DNA of 64,000 nt, from contig NC_049993.1 in NCBI RefSeq assembly GCF_000003815.2, forward strand, positions 20,125,071 through 20,189,070, in the 5' to 3' direction. Below the pieces are notes generated by a model that searched no databases, was not told where the DNA came from, and saw nothing but the letters and a program-made list of their open reading frames with translations. This document shows, piece after piece, positions 35,001-46,700 of the stretch. The position numbers and the translations under genes were made by a program. This DNA is from Branchiostoma floridae. Its lineage: Eukaryota; Chordata; Leptocardii; Amphioxiformes; Branchiostomatidae. Numbering within the stretch: the stretch's first letter is position 1; the number at the start of each line of letters is the position of its first letter.

Positions 35001-37712
35001 ACATCTGTACCTATTATATAAATTTTAAATATAAAGACCAGGCTCACCGGTTGTGGCTCGTCTGCACGAGGTTTGGGCTGTCGTTTCTCAGCTTCCTCAC
35101 TCTCAGGTCTCCTGATGTCCAGCGCTGAGAACAGCATCGACAGCATGTTGAGCTTCTGCACAACGATGGCCTTACTGGAGGCTGAGGGCTGGAGGTAAAC
35201 AAACAAACAAACAAACAAACAAACAAACATCAGAGAGAACAGCATGGACAACATGTCTGCCTGTGTGTACATGAGAGGGAGAGTACATGTTCTGAAAGAG
35301 GGAGAAGTACAGTTTCTGTATGCTCTGCTAAAGGGCAATAGATGAAAGGACATCATGAATGTGAACTAGAGTGATGCAGTCACAATCTTTTCACACTAGC
35401 AAAATACTGTACCTGTACACATTATCTTTCCGAATTCATTCCTAAATTTTTGTTTATACATTATATGTATACTGTGCTCAAAGGAATGGTCACGATCGCT
35501 AAGTATAACTAGGACATCTTTTGGACAGCCATTAATGTGTCCTGCAAAGTTCAGCAATCTTGCTACACAAAATGCTGTCTCTCGATCCTTGTCAGTGCTT
35601 TGTTCTGTTACAGCCAGCTTCAAAATCCTACGGCATCAAAATCGTATGATCACATGACGTAGGTGAATGCAATCTTAGTTCCTGACAACTGTCCCATGTG
35701 CAAATCTGAATAAAGGGTCCAGGTGTGGAGGTAATTGTAAAAAACAAACAAACAAACTCACCTGTTCGTTGAGCGATGCCTCTAGCTGCTGCACATGCGG
35801 CCCCAGGATGGCGTGTAGATAGTTGAGGATGTCCTGTACAGGTAACACTGACAGCAGACTGCCCACGGCGTGCATCAGCCGGATACTGTCTTTGGCCTGG
35901 TTTACAAGCACAGAATGGAGTTAAGTTAGTAACCCTAAACTGCGGTAAAGCATGATGCTTTTTCAAGGAACTAGTGGTGCAATGTGGCTTTGTTACGGCT
36001 CGCATTTTAGCCATCTAAACTAAGGGCCGGTTTACATGAGGCAAAAAAATGACTTTTCCTAAAAATTTCCTACGACATCCGACGTGCGGCGCGTGTCCTA
36101 GGACACATTTTTTGCCTGTGTAAAAATGAAAACGATGCGCTGTGGTGCGCCGCAGTGTGGCACCTCTGGAGGACACGCGCTGTGTGTCTAACGTCGTAGG
36201 ATATTTTTAGGACAAATCATTTTTTTGCCTGGTGTAAACTGGGCCTAAGTCACCACTTACTCTTCTTGACAAGTGTGTTGTGTTCTGTTATAGGTTCAAG
36301 AACAAACTATGCCATGGTTGCCATGAAAAAAACAGGTCAGAGAATTAAAGAAAATCAGTCATTCATAGAAAACAGAATGTGTTGCTTACCTTCATAACAT
36401 TTCCTGTCAATGCATTCTGAAAGAGGTAGAAGCAAAATACATAAGAAGCCAACATTTGCCCCTTTTTCCAAAAAATACTGTCTTGAATATATTCAGTACA
36501 ACAGTTACTACACGTACTTGAAAAGAGACTTAATTCAATGAAAGTTCTTACTCATACATGTGTAAAATTACTGCTTCAAAACTCCTTAAAGATGGTACCT
36601 GGCAGGCTGATAAGACATCGTTAGCGTAGGGCTGCATGTTTTTGGCACACTCTTGAGCCACATCCTTCAAGGTCAGAGTTGATGACAAGGTCAAGTCGGG
36701 GTTACTGAACCCAGACAGGATGAGGGGAATCAGGCCGCCGAGCAGCTCAGGATGGCTGTTTAACCACTCAGCATAGGCTCCTGGGGACGAACAAACAAAC
36801 AAACATAAACATCTGAGCCAACAAACTACCAAACACACAGCTCGGGATGGCTGTTCAACCACTCCGCATAGGCTCCTGGGGACAAACAAACAAACAAACA
36901 AACAAACATAAATATCTGAGTCAGCAATCTACCAAACACACAGCTCGGGATGGCTGTTTAACCACTCAGCATAGGCTCCTGGGGACAAACAAACAAACAA
37001 ACAAACAAACATAAATATCTGAGTCAGCAATCTACCATCCACGCAGCTCGGGATGGCTGTTTAACCACTCAGCATAGGCTCCTGGGGACAAAAAAGTAAG
37101 ACTTAGTACCATTAAATTATGCATAGCAACAGTACACATTTTTCTTTGCCATTGAATTTGTTTTGTTAATACTTCCAAGACTAAATTTTAGTATTTTTAC
37201 ATGATTGTATCAAAAGCATCCACTGTTTTTCTGAAAAGTGACAGTTGGTAATCTATTCCTAATTCTTTAAAAAAAATTTAGTCTGCATTACAGGTATCTT
37301 TTCCTCAAATTTTCCCCTAAATTCTTTGGAAAGTAAAAATGAATCATCTACTGAGACTATGTTATTCTACAGCTATGGAAACCTTGCAGTTACAACAAGT
37401 CTTTGCGCAATTTGTTCCATGGTGCCTTGCATCTTGCAAGCTCCCTTAGGTCTCAGAGATTTTTCTCTAAATCGCTTTGAGAAAAACACACAGGCCGTGC
37501 TTGTAGCAGTCACCGACGAGCAGCCAGCAGTGTCTCGGGCTTGGCTGACTTGCGGGTGCGGAAGGTAGGGTCCGGCCATCGAGGCAAACCATGAAGTTGA
37601 AGCCCAGAGGTGGACCCACTGGAGAGAGCCTCATGGAGGCGTGGTGTGAAGACTATCCGACTGCTGCCTACCCCTGTGACAGGGATCCCAGCAGCAGTAT
37701 AATCAAAATGGA

Positions 37713-37762
<50 letters not shown>

Positions 37763-40700
37763 TTAGTACTACTACTGCACTGTCAGTTTGTGCCACTTAC
37801 CTATTGTGTATAGAGTAGTCTCTGCCAGCCTGACATGTGTGATGGGGACTTTAGGGATGAGGTTGAACATGTTGAGGATACACTGGTCACTGCACTCCTC
37901 TGGGTCCACACTCTCTCCGATGGACAGGAACGCATGCAGACAGCCTTCTGTAGGCTGGATAACAGGGGAAACATTAGGGTTAAACATTGTCTACACTCTC
38001 TCCGATGGACAGGAACGCATGCAGGCAGCCTTCTGTAGGCTGGACAACACGGAAACATTAGGGTTAAACATCGTCTACACTCTCTCCGATGGACAGGAAC
38101 GCATGCAGGCAGCCTTCTGTAGGCTGGATAACACGGAAACATTAGGGTTAAACATCGTCTACACTCTCTCCGATGGACAGGAACGCATGCAGGTAGCCTT
38201 CTGTAGGCTGGGACAAAGGAAGAAAAGGTTTTATCAATTTTTGATAGTTATATCAATTTTCCACTTTGTTGTTTACATAAAGATTTTGAAGTTCAGAGCA
38301 CACAATGGCTTGACAGGATTGGAACCTCTTGTACTGAAAGCTCTTGTGATCCTGGTGGCAGTGGAAGGGGAGTGTTTGCATCCACCTTCCAATATCATGC
38401 CATGGATACAGTGGATAACAACCCACTGTCCTTATGGCCTATGGGACTGCATCTATCTACAGTTACACTATTGTATCAGACTCCCAATAAAAGTGGAGGG
38501 TCTCCTACCTGCCAGGTCTCCTCCTGCTGTTTGGTGTCCTGCTGCAGGATGGTGCTCAGCATGGCGAACAGGAAGTTCAGCAGAGAGTCTCGCAACAGGT
38601 TAAAGGCGTAAACCTGGAGGGAAGGGACAAAGGTGTGATTTACTATGGCAGAGATTTGCAATGATCAAATTCTGTGGATCTTTTGGCAAAAGCTCTATCC
38701 CAGTGTTGGACACAGCTTGGACATCTGGTAAGGGATTGCATTGATCATTTCGAATGGTGACGTAAAGCTGGCGGCTCTATGTATGAGGGAGCTTCAAGCA
38801 TTAGCCTTAAGGGCCAAATCTGCATGTGAAGACTAGGGTCCCCAAACTCTTACAGGAAAAGAGCAACCGGTGCTTTTGGCTAAAAACATGAGCCGTCGCA
38901 AATCCACATTGCATTACTACAAACTACTAAATCACTTGAAAAAGCATCATGCTGACTTCACCTCACTTGAGAATGACTGCTTTACCTTGCTTATAAAAAG
39001 TTATGCCAAGCCTGACAGGAGATGAACCAGTGTGTCTGCATGTAACAGAACTCTTCTTCCTTTTCCTAATGTCGGCCTGCAATACTTGCAGTCAAGCAGA
39101 TACCATACAAACAAGCAAACAAACTTTAAGACAGAACACGTACTATTGTGTCTGCGATGTCCTGCCTGTAACAGGAAATTTGCTCCCTTTCCTCTGCCGT
39201 CCACAAGGCATACTCAGATTCAGGCAGATGTCATAGCAAACAAACAAACAAACAAACACAGAAGATATACCAGTGTGTCAGCGATGTCCTGCCTGTAACA
39301 GCGAAACTGCTCCTTTTCCTCTGCTGTCCATGAGGCATACTCAGATTCAGGCAAATGTCATACCAAACAAACAAACAAACAAACAAACAAAAAGAAGACA
39401 TACCAGTGTGTCTGCGATGTCCTGTCTGTAACAGCGAAACTGTTCCTTCTCCTCTGCGGTCCACGAGGCGTACTCGGAGTCCGGCGGGTACTGCACCTTA
39501 ATCAGCATGATCTCCACCAGGTTCATGTACAGGGGGATGAAGTAGGCACAGTGCTCCTGGAAAACCTGGGGCTCCGAGGCTATCATGTCATCCTGGGGAG
39601 AGAAGGAAGGAAGGAGTGAGTGAAGGGATGAAGTACCCACAGTGTTCCTGGAACACCTGGGGCTCCGAGGCTATCATGTCATCCTGGGGATAGAAGGAAC
39701 GAATGAGTGAGTGAAGGGATGAAGTACACACAGTGCTCCTGGAAAACCTGGGGCTCTGAGGCGATCATGTCATCCTGGGGAGAGAAGGAAGGAAGGAATG
39801 AGTGAGAGAAGGGATGAAGTACCCACAGTGTTCCTGGAAAACCTGGGGCTCCGAGGCTATCATGTCATCCTGGGGATAGAAGGAACGAATGAATGAGTGA
39901 GTGAAGGGATGAAGTACACACAGTGTTCCTGGAACACCTGGGGCTCTGAGGCTATCATGTCATCCTGGGGATAGAAGGAACGAATGAGTGAGTGAGTGAA
40001 GGGATGAAGTACGCACAGTGTTCCTGGAAAACCTGGGGCTCCGAGGCTATCATGTCATCCTGGGGATAGAAGGAAGGAATGAGTGAGTGATTGAGTGAGT
40101 GAGTGAGTGAGTGAATGAATGAATGAGTGAATGAATGAATGAGTGAGTGAAGAGATGAAGTACGCACAGTGTTCCTGGAAAACCTGGGGCTCCGAGGCTA
40201 TCATGTCATCCTGGGGATAGAAGGAAGGAATGAGTGAGTGAAGGGATGAAGTACGCACAGTGGTCCTGGAAAACCTGCAGCTCCGAGGCTATCATGTCAT
40301 CCTGGGGAGAGAAGGAAGGAATGAGTGAGTGAAGGGATGAAGTACGCACAATGTTCCTGGAAAACCTGGGGCTCTGAGGCTATCATGTCATCCTGGGGAT
40401 AGAAGGAAGGAATGAGTGAGTGAAGGGATGAAGCATGCACAGTGTTCCTGGAAAACCTGGGGCTCCGAGGCTATCATGTCATCCTGGGGATAGAAGGAAG
40501 GAATGAATGAGTGAAGGGATGAAGCATGCACAGTGTTCCTGGAAAACCTGCGGCTCCGAGGCTATCATGTCATCCTGGGGAGAGAAGGAAGGAATGAGTG
40601 AGTGAAGGGATGAAGTACGCACAATGTTCCTGGAAAACCTGGGGCTCTGAGGCTATCATGTCATCCTGGGGAGAGAAGGAAGGAATGAGTGAGTGAAGGG

Positions 40701-43700
40701 ATGAAGTACGCACAATGTTCCTGGAAAACCTGGGGCTCTGAGGCGATCATGTCATCCTGGGGATAGAAGGAAGGAATGAGTGAGTGAGTGAATGGAGAAA
40801 GCACAGTGAACACGTCTGACAATTTTCAGCCAACAAACTACATCTCTTTCTCTGCCTCTTTCCCCACATTGAAAAAAAACTCTGTGATCACCGCAAAATA
40901 ATTCAAACATTGCTTTTCAAGGACTGAAAACCTGTACAACCTATCCATGGATGTATGAGTATATATAGATTGAATGATTGAGATTACAGCTGGGATTCGA
41001 GTCTACAACCTGTTTGCTTCGCTTCAGTCGCGGGCATCATCAGATGTCAACACGGGAAGCATGCTGGACCCTCCTTCTCCACTCCTCCCTATCCTTCATC
41101 AGTGATCGTAGTTCAGTTGTGCTGCTCAGTCTGTCGAGCCCGGAATCTCGCTTGAGTGTGTCTATAAAGGTAGTTCTCTGCCTGCTACGTTTTCTTTTAC
41201 CCTGGACCGGTTCCCATAAGAATAATTCAGCTCATTTGCCACTAGTTCTGGGTGTCGCACATAGTGGCCAGAGAGCTGCATGCGCCTTTGCCTGATGTTA
41301 TCGCTTAGTCTAGGCAGGTTACCATATAGTGCTGTGTTCTTTACACGATTATGCCAAGACACATTTAGAGCTCTCCATAGCATTCTGGTGTACATGCCAT
41401 CCAGTGCCTTCTCATCCTGTACTGTTAGTGTCCTACAACCCACCTGTAAGATGTACCAGAAGCTGAAGGTCATGTCACTGGCTGTCTCATCTACCGGATA
41501 CCTGCCGGGAAGGCCTGTGCACATCTGGGAAAAACAACACATTAATTAGGGATGACTTGGAAGAGAATGGTGGAGCAAGACCTTGTCAAAATGGGATGCA
41601 ATTGGCAGGGATAAGAAACAACGATGGCCTGCCTCAGTGGACACTGACATGAGGCAAAGTGGTAATGAAAAGGAATCAGAAAATTCTAAAACAACTCCAG
41701 GACAGGTGTAAAGTTTAACATGTTTCCTATAGCCATGATAATTTTGATGAATTATTCAGTCTGTACTCTCAATAAAACTTGACTAGTTATAGCAACAACA
41801 GTTACAAATGTACAGTAGCAGTACAGACAGTAACTATGGTACAAACAGTAGCATGTTCTCACCATGATAATTTTGATGAGTTCCAGTGAGTTTTGCTTGT
41901 GTTCCCCTGTGCTCTCCAGTAACACCTTACTGGTTATACTAGTAACTACAGTAACTAAACAGTAACTACAGTAACTACAGTAGAAACAGTAGCATGTTCT
42001 CACCATGATGATTTTGATGAGTTCCAGTGAGTTCTGCTTGTGTTCCCCTGAACTCTCCAGTAAGACCTTACTGTGGTTCTCACCTATTGCCACTGCTAGC
42101 CTGCACAAACCATTGCACGTGTCCTGCACAAACAACAGGGGAAGAGAAATGGGCATTTTTTCCTTCATCTGTGAAGTTTCATTGGGTTGGTAAGTGACTG
42201 ACAAAGTTTCTTATTCCAAACCACATACATGTACATTGAAAAAAAAGGAAAGCGATCTCGATCCAGTATAGCTCACTGAAGAGCTAGTCTTCCACTGGTC
42301 ATGACAGAGAGGACAGATGCTATGTACATTATTTACAGGTTCATTGTACCGGGTTAATTTCCCTTAGGCTAGCTTTTTTAAAGAACCACAATGAACAGTG
42401 GATCATGGCATAACGTCTCGTCCTAAGGACTGAAACTCTTTCGGATGGTGTGCATGTCGGGTGAGCGACACAGTTGGAATCAAACTCATGTCTTCTAGTT
42501 CCAGCAGTAAGGCTGCTAACCACTCAGATTTCGTATTTTATGCAACTTTTTTTTGGCCAAACTTCTGTATCTTTGCTTGCTCGGATCAGTTTGAAAGTGC
42601 CCAGAGGATATGTATCAAGCANNNNNNNNNNNNNNNNNNNNNNNNNNNNNNNNNNNNNNNNNNNNNNNNNNNNNNNNNNNNNNNNNNNNNNNNNNNNNNN
42701 NNNNNNNNNNNNNNNNNNNNNNNNNNNNNNNNNNNNNNNNNNNNNNNNNNNNNNNNNNNNNNNNNNNNNNNNNNNNNNNNNNNNNNNNNNNNNNNNNNNN
42801 NNNNNNNNNNNNNNNNNNNNNNNNNNNNNNNNNNNNNNNNNNNNNNNNNNNNNNNNNNNNNNNNNNNNNNNNNNNNNNNNNNNNNNNNNNNNNNNNNNNN
42901 NNNNNNNNNNNNNNNNNNNNNNNNNNNNNNNNNNNNNNNNNNNNNNNNNNNNNNNNNNNNNNNNNNNNNNNNNNNNNNNNNNNNNNNNNNNNNNNNNNNN
43001 NNNNNNNNNNNNNNNNNNNNNNNNNNNNNNNNNNNNNNNNNNNNNNNNNNNNNNNNNNNNNNNNNNNNNNNNNNNNNNNNNNNNNNNNNNNNNNNNNNNN
43101 NNNNNNNNNNNNNNNNNNNNNNNNNNNNNNNNNNNNNNNNNNNNNNNNNNNNNNNNNNNNNNNNNNNNNNNNNNNNNNNNNNNNNNNNNNNNNNNNNNNN
43201 NNNNNNNNNNNNNNNNNNNNNNNNNNNNNNNNNNNNNNNNNNNNNNNNNNNNNNNNNNNNNNNNNNNNNNNNNNNNNNNNNNNNNNNNNNNNNNNNNNNN
43301 NNNNNNNNNNNNNNNNNNNNNNNNNNNNNNNNNNNNNNNNNNNNNNNNNNNNNNNNNNNNNNNNNNNNNNNNNNNNNNNNNNNNNNNNNNNNNNNNNNNN
43401 NNNNNNNNNNNNNNNNNNNNNNNNNNNNNNNNNNNNNNNNNNNNNNNNNNNNNNNNNNNNNNNNNNNNNNNNNNNNNNNNNNNNNNNNNNNNNNNNNNNN
43501 NNNNNNNNNNNNNNNNNNNNNNNNNNNNNNNNNNNNNNNNNNNNNNNNNNNNNNNNNNNNNNNNNNNNNNNNGGCCCCTCGTTTTCCCCCCCCCGTTAGG
43601 ACTTTAAGGAACAACAGGGTTACTTTAAGACATGAGAAACACTTCAAGGCCTGCTGTTGTACATCTAGGGTGGAGGGCTGCTCCAGTAAATTCTGAAGCA

Positions 43701-46700
43701 AGGGAAGGACTGAGGAGGAAAAAAAATTTTTGACTTAGAAGCGTATTACTGTTGACATCCATCTGTCTTGGGAGACAATGGTAGGCAGACAGGGTGGGTT
43801 AGGTGACCCGTCTGCCTGGCCTGCGCGTGACTTTTTTAGCTGGAGAAACACTTCAGGGCTTGTTGCTGAACGTCTAGGGGAGAGGGCTGCTCCAATAAAT
43901 TCTGAAGCAAGGGTAGGACTGGAAGGAGAAAAAATAGTCACGTTGACTTTGAGGCACAAACTACAAACTTGAGATCTTTATTTCAATCTTGATTCATGTC
44001 TGGCAGACTGTTCAGCCTGGATGCGTGACAGTTGTATATTCAAGCCTGAGTTGAGTAGCTGTTACCTTGCATACATTATTACAGTACAGGGCTCGAAATA
44101 CTTTTTTCTGCATACCTGCACAACTGAACTTAGGAAGTATGGGTCATACTAGAATTGTTGAGGAACCATTGCTATTTTTTCTTTTATACTTAATAGGTGG
44201 TAATAGTCAATGCAGTCACCTGCACAGCTCCAATTTTACCTGCTTTTAATTTCGAGCCCTGCAGTAGTTTTAACCTTCATTGCTGTAATTTAGTGTAAAA
44301 AAAGATACTTCTTTTCCTTCATGTCTGAATAGAAATACAGACAAGTGTCAAACTGCCCTACCATGTGGCAGGCCCTCCTGCATGGCATTACGAACTGTTC
44401 CTCTCCTGCTCTGGGCTAGGCAGGTCGTGTTGTGCTAAAGTAAACAAACAAAAATCAAAATTTTAAAATCTATTCAAATCACATAATATACAGATAATAA
44501 TCCCTAGCATGACGGGTATATGCTTTATTCAGCATTACATACATGCATTTTTTGGGTTGATGAAGATTAGACATCCAGGTAGCAAGATACACCAAAAATA
44601 AATTACTCAATGAAGCAACTTGATTGATTTTGGAAACGGTCAAACGTTTCAGATAGAAAGATAAGAAGAAAGATAAGAACTTTATTTTTGGTTTTCGCAG
44701 TTTAAAACAAAAACTGAAATTTTAAACCAAATTACATAGTTGGCTAATGTTAGCCCGAGAGTGTCATTCTAAAAATATCATCATAAAGATTCATTTTACA
44801 ATAAAAGTTTCATATGATACAAGTCAGCGTTTACAGAAAAACAAAGACACTTGTCACTGAAATGAAAAGTCTATAGAGTCTTGTTGTACAGAGCTGTTGC
44901 CTTGAATAAAAATGACTTTCTATATGATAGCATCCACTACTAATCTCCAAGCAGATCCTACGGTAGCATAAAATAGTATCAAAAGCTACCAGAGGAGTGA
45001 AGCCGGCTTAGGAGTGTGTTTCGCTACCGGAGATCTGCCTCCACTGAAACAGGGAGGAGCATTTCTATTCAACAATGGTGTTGCTGCCCCTCCCTGTTGC
45101 CATGTGCTAATTATTTTACGAGCGACATGCACTGGGACAAATTCAGTGACTAACACATGTCCCAGTTGGAAGTTAGTACCAAACAGGAAGGAGGGCAATT
45201 AGCACCTACACTGCAAGCACAGTTTGATTGGGAAACAATTGGATGTTAATAGCCTCTGTTCTAGCCGACTGGAGGCAGATTCTACATGGCAAATGGACAC
45301 CTCTTGGCTGACTACATTACACTCCTTGGCCAGTTTGGTACTATTTTATGGCATTTTAGGATCTGCTTGGAGATTAATCCACTACCTTTCATCAGCGACA
45401 CTGAAGAAATCTGGAAGAAACATTCTTTTTTATACCCGAACTATGAATGCACAATATTTGAAGAGTTTGTATTGTCCAATAGGAAACAAGGTAGTAGTTA
45501 GTTTTTAATGAGATGTTTGTACATATTACATACAACAACAAAAAAATGTACTATAAGAATTATTTTTAGTGATAATACCTGTTCTGGAAGTACAGTCAGC
45601 AGCTCCAGGAGAGCACCACATCTCTGGGAGGGCTGCAAACAACACAACATAACGCAAGAATTCTAATTTCATGGGCAAAATGTAGTCTCCATACACCTTT
45701 CTCACGCGGCGGCCATGATAGATCTAAAACGAGTTCAATGTGGCAAACAAAAGGCTGTCCATCATAATTAGCAGTTCGACCAATGGTAGCCTGCCAATTA
45801 GGAAATCGACCAATAAGTGAATGGCTGCAAATTCGTTAAAAATTTGCATTATCATGTTGTTATTTTGCATCTCTTAAGGGACTATGGGGTCAGTCTACAC
45901 TACTCTAAATTGCTACATCTTTCGGTGCATAACACTTCAAGTAATATTTATTATTCTATCTTATATCATGAAAATTTGTGTGGTTTGGGGGAAAACTAAA
46001 TGGGACCTGATTTTAGAAATAAGTTTTGTCTGTTTGCCTCATTGACCTCTTCTTCGATCTATCATGGCCGCCGCGTGAGAAAGGTGTATTGCAGTCTTCG
46101 AACGGGGCTGGTTTTTTTTGGGGGGGGGGGGGGGTCGTGATTTTCCACGTTGGCTATGTTCTCTTGTGCCGGGAAATAGAGTTTGCCGAGGAAGGGAGTT
46201 TGCTGTGAATGGGAGTTTGCCGTGATAGCGACGAGGCAAACCTGGCTATCTTCAGTTGGCAAACTCCCTTTCCCGGCACAAGAGAGAACCTAGCCAACGT
46301 TGAAAATCGCGAACCAACCCCCCTCCAATAAAAAACAGCCCCGTTTGAAGACTGCAACAGAGTCTCAGGGCTCGAAATTCATTTTGGGGATTAGGTGCAC
46401 AGGTGCACCCAGCTTAAAAAAATTGGGTGCACCAAAAAATAGTTGGGTGCACCACTTGAATTGAAGTAGAATGTCAGAAAAACCTAGCAACAAAACTTAG
46501 TTACAAGCTATCAGATTCTTAAACAAGCACTATGACAGACATTTTATCATCTTTCTAACACTTGGATGTCAAGAATATGATGTATACTAGTATACTTATA
46601 TACTTATATATTTACATATATAAACGTAAGAAAACATTTGGGTGCACCCTGTGCACCCACAGAAAATAATTGGGTGCACAGCTCCAGTTTTGGGTGCACC

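Noticed and set aside
37788-38603. 271-aa plus-strand frame
   Set aside because: Antisense to exon 14, its three edge copies and exon 13; the repeats keep it open.
39593-40795. CRISPR-like regular spacing
   Set aside because: The 91-bp unit is an exon acceptor with its intron. There are no unique spacers, and this is an animal gene.
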